Shown: positions 35,980 to 45,272 of the stretch, one piece after another
Layout: the number at the start of each line of letters is the position of its first letter
Position numbering within the stretch: position 1 is the first letter of the stretch
Source: Candidatus Obscuribacterales bacterium
GTDB lineage: Bacteria; Cyanobacteriota; Vampirovibrionia; Obscuribacterales; Obscuribacteraceae
Assembly (NCBI GenBank): GCA_019752635.1
Contig: JAIELX010000020.1
Coordinates: forward strand, 117,212-181,211
Reading direction: 5' to 3'
Length of the DNA: 64,000 nucleotides
The notes under the pieces: generated by a model
Databases searched by the model: none
The model's input: only the letters and a program-made list of their open reading frames with translations
What the model was told of the DNA's origin: nothing
Made by a program: the position numbers and the translations under genes

Positions 35980-37023
35980 ATGATTGCAAATATGTCTAAT
36001 GATGAGCAAAATGGTGAGGACGAGTTGACTGCTGCCGGTTGGGACAGTATCGACGCCAAAACAAGCGAGCTTTACCCGTCAGTCGAGCCTTTTCACTATG
36101 GCACTATCATCAAATGGTCGGTAGGCGGACCCGATCCTCTCGATGGCGTAAGTATCTTCCGCAATCAAGGTGCACCGGACCATTGGCATTATGTTTCGTA
36201 TGGACTGACGGAGCTGTACGGAAAGGAGAGTGACAATGAGGAGTTCAGCGGTTACGGTTTTGAGTTCACGTTTCGCCTTTTGGCGCGAACAGGCGAAGAC
36301 CAGCCGCCGACGTGGCCGATTGGACTGATGCAGAATCTTGCAAGATATGTCTTCCAGACCGGCAATATTTTTGACTACGGACACCGAATTCCGCTTAATT
36401 CTCCCATCTGCAAGGACGAGGATACTTTGCTCTGTGGCGCCATGTTCGCTGTTGACCCCCAGCTTGGCGTTTGTCAAAGTGAAAATGGACAGTTCACTTT
36501 CTTGCAGATTATAGGCACCACGAACGATGAGCTTGATGCTGCCGAAGCGTGGAACACTAAGAAGTTTATCGAGATTCTGGCGCAAGATAATCCGCTAATG
36601 GTTACCGACTTGAGTAGGCGTTCAATAATGGACACGCCTGCTATCGCGGCTCTAGTTGCGGCTGAGACCGAGAAGGACGGGTCGAGTTGCGGTACGCTTT
36701 ATGTCGGTGATTCGGAAATTAGCACCGATGATGGCGCGAAAGGCGGTCGTGAGTTGACGTTCAAATTGGTGCCGAAAGATTTTTCAAGCGTGCGCCGCCT
36801 TATTGCTGGACGGTTATTGCACGGACGGCAGTTAACGCTTGTCAGTCCGGATAGTAGCTTGCTTCTGGTTCCTTCCGAACAAAGTGATTGGAAGGATGAG
36901 GACGATGGCTACGTCATCCGCATGTCGCCGTCGCTTGTTAAAGACGTACTCTCCGCTCTCGATTCGGTCAAACCGCGTGCAAATTTCGCCGACCTGAAGA
37001 ATTTCGTAATCGCCACAAAATAG
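35980..37023 (+). CDS. Suppressor-of-fused (SUFU) domain protein
   Basis: 347 residues. The N-terminal ~190 residues match the SUFU fold (PFHYGTIIKWSVGGPDPLDGVSIF, HWHYVSYGLTELY, FEFTFRLL, WPIGLMQNLARYVF, LNSPICKDEDTLL, FLQIIGTT). The remaining 150 residues look like a second, unrecognised domain (SCGTLYVGDSEIS, LTFKLVPKDFSSVRRLIAGRL). In animals SUFU restrains Hedgehog signalling; bacterial members are often predicted immunity proteins of polymorphic toxins. No toxin gene is adjacent. Start ATG 35980 or 35992; no clear Shine-Dalgarno. Confidence 0.85.
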   Translation: MIANMSNDEQNGEDELTAAGWDSIDAKTSELYPSVEPFHYGTIIKWSVGGPDPLDGVSIFRNQGAPDHWHYVSYGLTELYGKESDNEEFSGYGFEFTFRLLARTGEDQPPTWPIGLMQNLARYVFQTGNIFDYGHRIPLNSPICKDEDTLLCGAMFAVDPQLGVCQSENGQFTFLQIIGTTNDELDAAEAWNTKKFIEILAQDNPLMVTDLSRRSIMDTPAIAALVAAETEKDGSSCGTLYVGDSEISTDDGAKGGRELTFKLVPKDFSSVRRLIAGRLLHGRQLTLVSPDSSLLLVPSEQSDWKDEDDGYVIRMSPSLVKDVLSALDSVKPRANFADLKNFVIATK

Positions 37024-37029
37024 CGTCTG

Positions 37030-38754
37030 CTACTTCTGTGGTGGGGCGAATCGCTTCAGTAGCGGCACCCGTTTGCTTAACATTTGCGGCTCGTCTAATC
37101 TGCCTGCAATACAAGCGACCCAATAGACCGCCATTCCGGCGGTGCAAGATGCGCCGAGTGAGATCACCAGCGGTAAGAAGCTTAGTTTGGCTATTTGCGG
37201 ATAGTGCGCTGTTGCGTCGCGCACGAGAGCTTGCAACCACTGGTCGGTGGTGGTGAAGACTCCCCACACAACGGCGCCGCAGAGTGCAGCTGCAATCAAC
37301 ATCGTGCCGACTGGTTTTATTAGCTGTACAAATCCGAGATTGCCGATTTTCTTCTTCAGAAAGAAAGTCAATAGTGTGAGATTAACCAGTGTCATCAGGG
37401 TGGAGGCGGTGGATAGTCCGCCGACACCCAGACTCGTTTTCGTGACGAAGAACCAGTCCAGGGCGGCTTTTATGAAAATTGCGACGAGGGCAATGTGATA
37501 CGGAGTTTTCGAGTCTTTGAACGCATAAAACACTCGGGTCATTAAATCTCGAGCTACGTAGAAGAATATGGACGGAGCAAGAAAGAGCAGAGCCCAGCTA
37601 ACTAGCGCGGTCGAATGTTCATTGAAAGTACCTCGTTCAAACAACAACCTTACGATTGGTGTCGGAAGAACAAAGAAGATGGCGGCTAACGGCAGCGAGA
37701 GAAACCACAAGAAGCGTAGCGCTCTTCGGAGTTCTTCCTTGAGATCAAGAATGCTGCCGCTTGCCGCTTGTTCGGTGAATCGGGGCAGGATAGGAACCAA
37801 CATCGCCGTGAGCAGCACACCGAGCGGCAATTGCACCAAACGGTTGGAGTTTATGATGGCCGTCCATGCACCTTCCTCCAGGTACTTCAGCGAAAACCAA
37901 CTATCGACATAGACGGTCAGGTATCCGACGGAGGTGCTAAATATTGCGGGCCAGAGCACCGCGCAGTATTCTTTAAATCCTTCGTCGACTTGTAGGCTGA
38001 ATCTGTATCGAAGACCGGTGTTCAATGCCCCGGGCAGTTGCACGAGTAACTGCAACAGCGCACCGGACATGGTGCCAATCGCAAGTGGAATGCCTGTGTA
38101 GAGGCGCGTTTCCGGGTTTGAGAAGAAGTATACTGCCACGATGATCGCCAGGCTTGCAAGCGCGGGCGACAACGAGGGCCAAACTACTTTGTTAAAGACA
38201 TTGACGATGCCGTAGGCGATGCCAACCAGCCCGGCAAGCACAATGAGCGGAAGCATGATCAATAACTGCTGTAAGAATTGATCGCCGAATAGCTGGCGGC
38301 CGATTGCCAGATCCGTCTTGGTAGGAACGTATGTCGATCCCATATAAGAGGCAATCCACGGCGCTGCTAGAGCCAGGAGCCCTGTTATTACCGACAAACC
38401 AACAAATGTGTAGACAAACACTTGTGTGATCATTGTGCCGGAGTTCGGGTCGTCCTTTCTGCTACCCAAAACAGTTACGGTCGAACTATGGAACGGCCCG
38501 CCAAGTCCGCCAAACAAAACGAATATGTTTCCCGTAAACATATAGGAGAAGTTGTACGCGTCCGCTACAATTCCCGTTCCATAACAGGACGCGATTACCA
38601 TGTCGCGAGCCAGTCCAACGATCTTGGACAGCACCGTCATAATGGCTACTAGTCCGAAGGTCTTGCCGAGTCCGGCTTTTGCTTTGACAGGTTTTTCGGC
38701 GCCGCTATCTTGCGTCACCGCCGCCGACCTTGTGAGATTGGAGTTCTGCTGCAT
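37030..38754 (-). CDS. murJ: Lipid II flippase MurJ
   Basis: 574 residues with about 14 membrane helices. Moves lipid-linked peptidoglycan precursor across the cytoplasmic membrane. Seen: the N-terminal signature (GLARDMVIASCYGTG..ADAYNFSYM), GGLGGPFHSSTVTV, PRFTEQAASG and RVFYAFKDSKTPYHIA. It overlaps the upstream ftsI by 50 bases, so the two are co-transcribed. It ends 6 bases from the convergent SUFU gene. Confidence 0.95.
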   Translation of the reverse strand: MQQNSNLTRSAAVTQDSGAEKPVKAKAGLGKTFGLVAIMTVLSKIVGLARDMVIASCYGTGIVADAYNFSYMFTGNIFVLFGGLGGPFHSSTVTVLGSRKDDPNSGTMITQVFVYTFVGLSVITGLLALAAPWIASYMGSTYVPTKTDLAIGRQLFGDQFLQQLLIMLPLIVLAGLVGIAYGIVNVFNKVVWPSLSPALASLAIIVAVYFFSNPETRLYTGIPLAIGTMSGALLQLLVQLPGALNTGLRYRFSLQVDEGFKEYCAVLWPAIFSTSVGYLTVYVDSWFSLKYLEEGAWTAIINSNRLVQLPLGVLLTAMLVPILPRFTEQAASGSILDLKEELRRALRFLWFLSLPLAAIFFVLPTPIVRLLFERGTFNEHSTALVSWALLFLAPSIFFYVARDLMTRVFYAFKDSKTPYHIALVAIFIKAALDWFFVTKTSLGVGGLSTASTLMTLVNLTLLTFFLKKKIGNLGFVQLIKPVGTMLIAAALCGAVVWGVFTTTDQWLQALVRDATAHYPQIAKLSFLPLVISLGASCTAGMAVYWVACIAGRLDEPQMLSKRVPLLKRFAPPQK

Positions 38755-40567
38755 ACTTTACTGATGGAGGCACGAACGTATCTGCACCTTTCTTCTTCGC
38801 ATCCAATTCGATTCCGCCGGCAGGGGGCACCCCAAGGTAGCGCGCCGCTTCAATGCAGATGGCATTGAACACGGGACCGGCAATTGTATTGCCCCAACGA
38901 CCGTCTGTTTGAGGAGAGTCGACAACAACCAGGCAGAGGAGCTGCGGATTCTCTTCCGGAAGGAAGCCAATGAATGATGCGATGGTGGCACCGGCAATGT
39001 AACCGCGACCATTTGCGGTTACTTTCTGTGCCGTTCCCGTCTTTCCGCCGACGCGATAACCTGGAACTTTGCCCGCCATCTGAGTGCCGATTGATACGTT
39101 CTCGCACAACAAATGCGTGACGTGTCTAGATACTTCCGGTGAGATCACTCGTGTTTTCCTCGGCTCCGTCCACCGTTCCGTGACACCGGTGCGAGGGTCG
39201 TAAACTCGGCGGATCATGTGTGGCTGTATCTTCATGCCACCATTGCAGACGACACCAACGGCCTGCACTAGTTGCAGTGGCGTCACCGCGATCGCGCCCT
39301 GACCGAATCCTGTTGTGGCAGAGTCGATCGGTTGCCACTCCTTATAGTTGCGAAGCAGCCCCGCCGATTCGCCGGCCAGTTCAACGCCGGTAACAGAGCC
39401 CAGTCCGAATTCGCTCAACTTGGTATAGAACTGCTGCGGAGTCATCATCAGTCCGATCTGTGCCGAGGCCACATTGCTGGAATGAATGAAGAGCTGCAGC
39501 AAATCAATCATACCGTGTCCGCCCGGTTCGTGATTGTGCAGTGTCCGGTTGCCCACTCGTAATGAGCCGCTGTCGGCAAAACGCGTGTTTTTCTTGATGA
39601 CGCCCAGATCGAGTCCGGCCGCCACTGTGACAATTTTGAACGTAGATCCGGGCTGATAGACATCCACCATCGCCCAGTTTTTTGTGACTTCGTAGGCGTA
39701 CTTGTGATACTGGTTCGGATCGTAATTCGGGTAATTTGCCCAGGCCAGAATCTCACCGGTTTGAGGGTCTGTGAGAATGGCGCAACCCTTTTGCGCATGG
39801 GAGTGTATGCACATTGCCGACAATTCTTTTTCGGCCAGGTGCTGCAAGTAATTGTCGATGGTCAATTCGACATGGTGCCCCATGGGAGGGGTTATGTCGG
39901 TGACGGACGACTCATTGCCAGTCAGAATCGGGCGACCGTGTCCGTCCAGTTGCGGCTTTCGGATTCCGCCAGTGTTCTGCAGGTTCGTATCTTGAGCTTG
40001 TTCAATACCGCCTTGCCCGCGGGTGTCCATATTGACGTAGCCGAGAATATGCGATGCCAGATTGCCTTCCGGGTAATGCCTGAATGAACGAGGCACTATA
40101 TCGATTCCCGTCCAGTTCAAGTCTTGCAGTTCTTCAATCTCTTCGCGGCCCAGGTGTCTGGCAATGGTGACTACGGGGAAGTCGCTGTGCATCAGGCGAT
40201 CGATTTTTTTGAAGTCCTGATGACAGATGCGTGCAAATGTCTCCGCCGCCAGATCTTTGCTCACTTTTATAAGAGGAGGGTGCACGTAAACATCGTATCT
40301 GGTGGTATCAATCGCCAGCGGCAGCCCATGCCTGTCGGTGATTGCTCCTCTGTGAATTAGAAGATTCGTTTGTTCACGCTGAATAGCGGCTTTCTTTGTT
40401 AGTTCCGGTCCTTTTACGACCTGCAGATAATAGAGTCTGACTGCGATGGCCAGCAGCCCGAAAACAATGAGCAATTGCCAGACACGCAGCCGCCAAAGCG
40501 GCGATCGAGGACCCGGGCGTTTCCGCGCCGAGCTCTGCTGACTAGACTCCATGGCTTTTGGTGGCAT
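38705..40567 (-). CDS. ftsI: Division-type penicillin-binding protein (FtsI/PBP3 family)
   Basis: 620 residues: one N-terminal membrane helix (LWRLRVWQLLIVFGLLAIAV), dimerisation domain (RGAITDRHGLPLA), and transpeptidase domain with catalytic STFK (PGSTFKIV), SSN (HSSNVASAQIG) and KTGT (GGKTGTAQK). The class B transpeptidase cross-links septal peptidoglycan with FtsW. It lies between ftsL and murJ, as in division clusters. ATG 40567 has AAAGG directly adjacent; the Met five codons later is an alternative. Confidence 0.93.
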   Translation of the reverse strand: MPPKAMESSQQSSARKRPGPRSPLWRLRVWQLLIVFGLLAIAVRLYYLQVVKGPELTKKAAIQREQTNLLIHRGAITDRHGLPLAIDTTRYDVYVHPPLIKVSKDLAAETFARICHQDFKKIDRLMHSDFPVVTIARHLGREEIEELQDLNWTGIDIVPRSFRHYPEGNLASHILGYVNMDTRGQGGIEQAQDTNLQNTGGIRKPQLDGHGRPILTGNESSVTDITPPMGHHVELTIDNYLQHLAEKELSAMCIHSHAQKGCAILTDPQTGEILAWANYPNYDPNQYHKYAYEVTKNWAMVDVYQPGSTFKIVTVAAGLDLGVIKKNTRFADSGSLRVGNRTLHNHEPGGHGMIDLLQLFIHSSNVASAQIGLMMTPQQFYTKLSEFGLGSVTGVELAGESAGLLRNYKEWQPIDSATTGFGQGAIAVTPLQLVQAVGVVCNGGMKIQPHMIRRVYDPRTGVTERWTEPRKTRVISPEVSRHVTHLLCENVSIGTQMAGKVPGYRVGGKTGTAQKVTANGRGYIAGATIASFIGFLPEENPQLLCLVVVDSPQTDGRWGNTIAGPVFNAICIEAARYLGVPPAGGIELDAKKKGADTFVPPSVKYAAELQSHKVGGGDAR

Positions 40568-40583
40568 CCTTTGGGTCTCGCAA

Positions 40584-41060
40584 CTAATAACCCGACATCA
40601 AAGGCAAGAAATGTTTCCGTGCTCTAAATGGTTTCACCGATAGTGGCTTAACTTCTTTGGCGACAAATACACGCTCCGGTACTCGCAGTCCTGCTCTCCC
40701 GACTACGCTTGCTTGAATACCTTGAAACGAAATTGCCCGCAAAAGTTGGGCCGACAATTCCGTGTTCTGTTCGCCCAGACGTCGCGCTTGTTCTTGCAGT
40801 TTAGAAACCTCGGCCGAATAAGCAACATCAAGACCATAACCGAGGATAGCTAATCCGCAACAAGCGATGAGAGCGGCTCGCAAAACGCGGTTGACTTTAA
40901 CGAACACCGACACATGGCGTGTGTTGATGCGTGGAGTCCATTCAGGAAGACTTGAGTTGATATTTACAGGAGCGGGCTGTGCTGATGACACCATTTCTGG
41001 TAGTGAGACTGAAAAATCGTCTCGGGACTCGGCGTCTAATGCGGCTTGAAGTGCTGGCAT
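40584..41060 (-). CDS. ftsL: FtsL-like division protein
   Basis: 158 residues: cytoplasmic N-terminal ~60, one membrane helix (ALIACCGLAILGYGLDVAY), a short coiled coil (EVSKLQEQARRLGEQNTELSAQ) and a basic tail. This is the size and topology of FtsL, and the gene lies directly between rsmH and ftsI, where ftsL is found. Sequence identity is low, as is normal for this family, so the name rests mainly on topology and position. The start abuts the rsmH stop (TAAATG). Confidence 0.8.
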   Translation of the reverse strand: MPALQAALDAESRDDFSVSLPEMVSSAQPAPVNINSSLPEWTPRINTRHVSVFVKVNRVLRAALIACCGLAILGYGLDVAYSAEVSKLQEQARRLGEQNTELSAQLLRAISFQGIQASVVGRAGLRVPERVFVAKEVKPLSVKPFRARKHFLPLMSGY

Positions 41061-42092
41061 TTACGGCTCCTTCACCACTCGTTCCCCAGCTCGTAGTTTA
41101 GCACTACGACTACGGGGATTGGCAAGTATTTCTGTTTCTGAAGGTTGCAAAGGTTTTGGTGTGAGAATCTTTAACTCTTGCTGTTTGGCGCAAGTACAAA
41201 TGGGATATCGAGGCGGGCAAATGCAGGGGGAAGCGAACTCCTTGAAAATTTGCTTAACTACCCTATCCTCAAGGCTATGGAAGCTGATGACAACGATGCG
41301 CGCTCCGGGTGCGAGAATTTTAATGGTACTGCGTAAAAATGATTCTAAAACGCCAAGCTCGTCGTTGACTGCAATGCGCAAAGCCTGAAAAGTCCTGGTT
41401 GCCGGATGCGATTTGTCGGCGGGGCGATTTTTCGAGGCGTGCATTCGTGGCACTACACTTGCTACCACTTCTCTAAGTTCGGCAGTGGTCGTTAAGGGGC
41501 GGGACTGCACTATCTTGGCGGCGATGCGGCGAGAAAGTCGCTCTTCGCCGTATATGTAGATTATGTCCGCGAGCTCCTTTTCCGATATATTGTTGACGAT
41601 ATCAGCGGCGGTGCGACCGCGGCTGGTATCCATGCGCATATCCAACGGGCCGTCGGACATGAAGCTGAAACCACGTTCAGGACTGTCCAGCTGAAGCGAT
41701 GAAACACCAATGTCGGCGAGAATGCCGCCATCTATTCTTTCGACGCCGCAGTCCGCCATTAGCGTTGCGATATCCGAAAAATTGCCATGCAATAGTGAAA
41801 CCGATATATTCTCACTGCTTCCTTCTTTGGCGGAAGCATCCGGTCCCGACCGAATCGGTACGCGGGGGAACTCTCTTTCTATCGATTGGCGGCACAGTGC
41901 TAGTGCCGTCTTGTCCTGATCGATACCGAAGACGGTGCCGGACCCGTTGCAGCGCCTCACTATCTCTCTAAGATGTCCACCCATTCCTGCCGTGGCATCG
42001 ACCCAGATCTTACCGGCAGGGCTCACGCCCAGCTGGTCTACGGACTCGGTGAGCATGACGGACTTGTGGATATCGCTGGAAGTTTCAGGCAT
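41061..42092 (-). CDS. rsmH: 16S rRNA (cytosine-1402-N4) methyltransferase
   Basis: 343 residues from ATG 42092 (MPETSSDIHKSVML, the usual start of the family); the frame is open to 42236, but that extension is not conserved. Seen: HKSVMLTESV, VDATAGMGGHL, GIDQDKTAL, GILADIGVSSLQLD, the GFSFMSDGPLDMRMD block, HPATRTFQALRIAVNDEL and ISFHSLEDRVVK. First gene of rsmH-ftsL-ftsI-murJ; mraZ, usually upstream, is absent. Confidence 0.95.
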   Translation of the reverse strand: MPETSSDIHKSVMLTESVDQLGVSPAGKIWVDATAGMGGHLREIVRRCNGSGTVFGIDQDKTALALCRQSIEREFPRVPIRSGPDASAKEGSSENISVSLLHGNFSDIATLMADCGVERIDGGILADIGVSSLQLDSPERGFSFMSDGPLDMRMDTSRGRTAADIVNNISEKELADIIYIYGEERLSRRIAAKIVQSRPLTTTAELREVVASVVPRMHASKNRPADKSHPATRTFQALRIAVNDELGVLESFLRSTIKILAPGARIVVISFHSLEDRVVKQIFKEFASPCICPPRYPICTCAKQQELKILTPKPLQPSETEILANPRSRSAKLRAGERVVKEP

Positions 42093-42331
42093 GAATTTAG
42101 TGGCGCCAACGAACTGTGCCAAACATGCAACGTCGAGCCTGGCACGGGAACGGCATATAGTACCCCGGAACCGCTGAATGCGCGCGTGATCGCTCTGGAT
42201 ATGTAACGCATATCCGTGTGGTCGCGATACTGACACCTAGTTTCGGAAACCGCCGTGGTGCAGATGCGTGAAGACCTGGACGCCGGCGCTCCGGGGACCC
42301 TCAATCGACGTGCAAGTAACGGCAAAAATAA

Positions 42332-42358
42332 CGGGACCCGCGCAGTGCACGGGTCCCG
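42332..42358 (-). terminator. Rho-independent terminator
   Basis: Perfect 9-bp stem CGGGACCCG / CGGGTCCCG (42332-42340 with 42350-42358). On the minus strand it is followed by TTATTTTTG. It ends the zinc-ribbon membrane gene at 42389-42898. Confidence 0.85.
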
Positions 42359-42388
42359 ACCATATCCAGCCGAATCTAATTCTGAAAT

Positions 42389-42898
42389 TTACTTCCTATT
42401 GCGGTAGAACTCGAAGTCCCAGCAGAAGAAGTAGATAAGTTGCATACTAACCAAGCCAACCAGAGCACTAATTAAACCGGCTTGATGGGTGTCGCACTTC
42501 AAAGTGCCTTGCCACCAGGCTGTTTGCAGAGTAGCGGTACAAATAATTCCAAGAACGGGCATCAAGCTGCACATCACGATTACCGACAGTTGCTTCGTGG
42601 TGGCGGTGGTACCGCCCCAGTGCCAACGGTATCCATCCCACCAGAACGTCGGAGCGATCTTCCATCCCAATCGGTTAGCGGGATATAGAAGCCGTCCGCC
42701 TCGAAGCGGCACAAAGCTGCGCTTGCAACTGTTGCACGCCATCGTCTCGGTATGGCCGAAGGGTTCAAGAACGCCAGGCGTACAACGCGGACACGGGTAG
42801 CTCTGGCTGAGAGCGATAACTTGCTGTTTGAGAGAAATATGTTGGGAGGGAGGCTGGAACATTTGACCTTCATCCATCGGTTGACCGGGTAGTGACAT
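42389..42898 (-). CDS. Zinc-ribbon, two-helix membrane protein (cyanobacterial-type)
   Basis: 169 residues. A zinc ribbon (CPRC at 36-39 and CNSC at 55-58) is followed by FVPLRGGRLLYPANRLGWKI and FWWDGYRWHWGGTTAT, then two membrane helices (about 105-125 and 140-160). The tryptophan-rich block after a zinc ribbon recalls conserved proteins of unknown function in cyanobacteria, from memory. It lies upstream of the division operon but has its own terminator. Confidence 0.8.
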   Translation of the reverse strand: MSLPGQPMDEGQMFQPPSQHISLKQQVIALSQSYPCPRCTPGVLEPFGHTETMACNSCKRSFVPLRGGRLLYPANRLGWKIAPTFWWDGYRWHWGGTTATTKQLSVIVMCSLMPVLGIICTATLQTAWWQGTLKCDTHQAGLISALVGLVSMQLIYFFCWDFEFYRNRK

Positions 42899-43021
42899 AA
42901 GAGACCGTCCGAGGCTCTGAGAGCCGTATCGTGTGTTTTCCTCGACAGTTTTTAAATACCCGGGTTCGTCACCGAACTTTCAAGTCAAGAGGCAAATTGG
43001 CAAAATTTAATGAGATTGGGT

Positions 43022-43888
43022 TTAGAAATAGGGGTCCTTCCGATTGGCTGCAAGGACGCCACAAGCCAGAAACAGGCGAAACAGAACGCTGTAATCAGTT
43101 TGCGAAAGTTCGACTGTACGGTCGTCCAGCCGCTTAATATCGGGAAGAAGCTCAGTGGCGTCTGCCATTGCAGGGTCGACAAAAGTCAAAGTCAATGTCA
43201 CTGGTTTACCTGGAGTGTAGAGGCTCCAGTAGTCTCTTTTGTTAATGGCTTCAGCTGCACCGTGTTTGAGCGCCGCCAGTACTTCGTCTTCAGGCAGGCA
43301 AACCGCTGAGTAACGAGAGACCGCTCTTTTGACGGTTACGGTCGTCAGTCTGTCGCCCAAAAGGCTCTTTGCCTCGGAACAGGCGGCGTCATCGCCGCTT
43401 AGAAATGCCATCGGTACGCCGAAGTGACCGGCAAGAGAGGCATTAAGTCCGGTTTCGCCAACAGAAACTCCATTCAAGCGCACATCCAGATAAACTTGCG
43501 CGCGGTAAGTATGGCTGAGCACGCCGCAGGCTACTCCGGTGCGCGCATGGTAACCGACGAAGAATGCCCCGTCGAAGGGCTTACCCAAGAGAGCCTTCTC
43601 GCCGATGGCTCCGGAGACACCCGAGACCATGGAAAATGGACGTTGCCAACCGCTGATCAGGTGAACCCCCGGCGGCAATAGCTCACAGCGAAGGTTCCGC
43701 GCGTCCCAGTGGGCGTCGGCGATGTATATATCCGTGGCGCCGGATGAACGGATGCCGTCGATGACCGCGTGCAGCTCCTTGTGCATCAATTGCACTCCTC
43801 GCTCATAGCCGGGTTCTCCCGGCTGCGTTTGACTTGAATGCACTATGCCGTTAATACCTTCGAGGTCGGCGGATATGTAAATACGCAT
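43022..43888 (-). CDS. dppA: D-aminopeptidase (M55 family, DppA-like)
   Basis: 288 residues from ATG 43888 (MRIYISADLEGINGIV, the standard family start); the frame is open to 44080 but the extra part is not conserved. Metal ligands are visible: the Asp and Glu of ISADLEG, HWDARNL, and the His in YHARTG. DppA releases D-alanine from D-Ala peptides, and so fits peptidoglycan peptide recycling next to division genes. No dipeptide transporter is adjacent. Confidence 0.9.
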   Translation of the reverse strand: MRIYISADLEGINGIVHSSQTQPGEPGYERGVQLMHKELHAVIDGIRSSGATDIYIADAHWDARNLRCELLPPGVHLISGWQRPFSMVSGVSGAIGEKALLGKPFDGAFFVGYHARTGVACGVLSHTYRAQVYLDVRLNGVSVGETGLNASLAGHFGVPMAFLSGDDAACSEAKSLLGDRLTTVTVKRAVSRYSAVCLPEDEVLAALKHGAAEAINKRDYWSLYTPGKPVTLTLTFVDPAMADATELLPDIKRLDDRTVELSQTDYSVLFRLFLACGVLAANRKDPYF

Positions 43889-44309
43889 GAATTGATATAC
43901 AACCTGGTGACGATGCCGTTCGAATTCTAACTGCTTGCAATCCTTTAATCGGTGCGCCGACGCTGGTAACCGGTGGAAGTGCGCGACAAAATAGTCGTTG
44001 TTCTGAAAATTGTGAGTGATTTCATTAGTTCTGATAAGCACAAGATGAGACAATTTACACTGACCGACTCTGCTCCTCAATCTGCGAGCTAACCTTCGAG
44101 TAGCCGCAACTTAAGCCAATCGGCACGGGCATTTTGTCGGCACCACATGTGGTAAGCGATGGCGCTTCTTTCCTGTCTATGGGGAAACCCGCAGAAGAAA
44201 AGCCTGAAATGTTGTCAAGCTTTGGTCCATGTCAAGTCTAAATGGCTATAATTTGTTAGACGCTGAGAGATCGATCTGGATGCTGTTAGTAGGGGTGGGG
44301 CTGGTTTAG
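43889..44309. other. Divergent gap between dppA and dapF
   Basis: 421 bases without a supported gene. It contains the candidate promoter at 44247 and must hold the dppA promoter. Confidence 0.5.
44222..44252 (+). promoter_or_regulatory. Candidate promoter of dapF-ftsQ
   Basis: Consensus -10 TATAAT at 44247-44252, about 58 bases before the dapF frame. The best -35 is TTGGTC at 44222-44227 (19-base spacing), which is weak. Confidence 0.45.
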
Positions 44310-45272
44310 TTGGCGAACTTGTTCGCCGGGGTTTGGATGGTTGGAGTTAAATCTGAGGTTGCGACTACGCAGTCGTCGGATGCCGATGAAGTCCTGCTTA
44401 GTTTTACTAAAATGCAGGGGCTCGGTAATGATTTTGTCGTGGTCAAAGAAGAGAACCTGCGAGCATGGCTTCAGCGCGGCTTTGCCGGTGGCGCCCCTTC
44501 ACTTTCGGATATTGCGCGAAAAGTGTGCAATCGCAATTTCGGTATTGGAGCCGACGGCCTCATTGTGATCTCCACGTCTGAGAGCTGCGACCTCGGTTGG
44601 ACCTACATCAACAGCGACGGCTCCGGCTCCGTCATGTGCGGCAACGGCTTGCGCTGCGTCGCCCAGTGGGCTGTCTCCAACGCCATGGTGAACAAGGACG
44701 AGTTCACTATAGAGACTGGGAAGGGACCGATCAAAGTTAAGTATGAGAGTTCGGGACGAATCACGACCGATCTCGGCGAGCCAATTTTGAGTCGCTCTCA
44801 GATTCCGGTCGGCGGCGAGGCAAGTGAGCGTGTCGTGTCGGTTGAGTTGCCGCTTACAATGCGGACCTTGGAGATAACATGCGTCAGCATGGGCAATCCT
44901 CACTGTGTGATTTTTGAGCCCGATTTCGAAGAAGTTGAATATGGGGAAGTTGCAGTTGAGATTCAATGCAATCCGTTCTTTCCTCAGGGAGTGAATGTGT
45001 CCTTCATCAGTCGGTATGACCGCACCCATGCGGACGTCGTTGTTTGGGAGCGGGGCTGCGGACCGACTTTGGCCTGTGCCAGTGCTGCCGCTGCGGTTCT
45101 GGTTGCCGGGGTCTTGGAAGACAAGTTGGAGCGACGGGCCACCGTCAAGTTACCCGGTGGTCCTCTGGAAGTTGAATGGAGCGACGTTGATAATCACGTT
45201 CGCATTACCGGTCCCGCTGTCGTGACGTTCACAGGAAACGTGAGCACCGCGATACTGGAGGTGGTGCCCTGA
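44310..45272 (+). CDS. dapF: Diaminopimelate epimerase
   Basis: 320 residues from TTG 44310; ATG 44337 gives 311 and is equally likely. Converts LL- to meso-diaminopimelate for lysine and peptidoglycan. The two catalytic cysteines are in MCGNGLRC and GCGPTLACA; also FTKMQGLGNDFVVV, RNFGIGADGLI, INSDGS, GNPHCV and the Glu of WERG. Its stop overlaps the ftsQ start (TGATG), so it is linked to division. Confidence 0.95.
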   Translation: MANLFAGVWMVGVKSEVATTQSSDADEVLLSFTKMQGLGNDFVVVKEENLRAWLQRGFAGGAPSLSDIARKVCNRNFGIGADGLIVISTSESCDLGWTYINSDGSGSVMCGNGLRCVAQWAVSNAMVNKDEFTIETGKGPIKVKYESSGRITTDLGEPILSRSQIPVGGEASERVVSVELPLTMRTLEITCVSMGNPHCVIFEPDFEEVEYGEVAVEIQCNPFFPQGVNVSFISRYDRTHADVVVWERGCGPTLACASAAAAVLVAGVLEDKLERRATVKLPGGPLEVEWSDVDNHVRITGPAVVTFTGNVSTAILEVVP

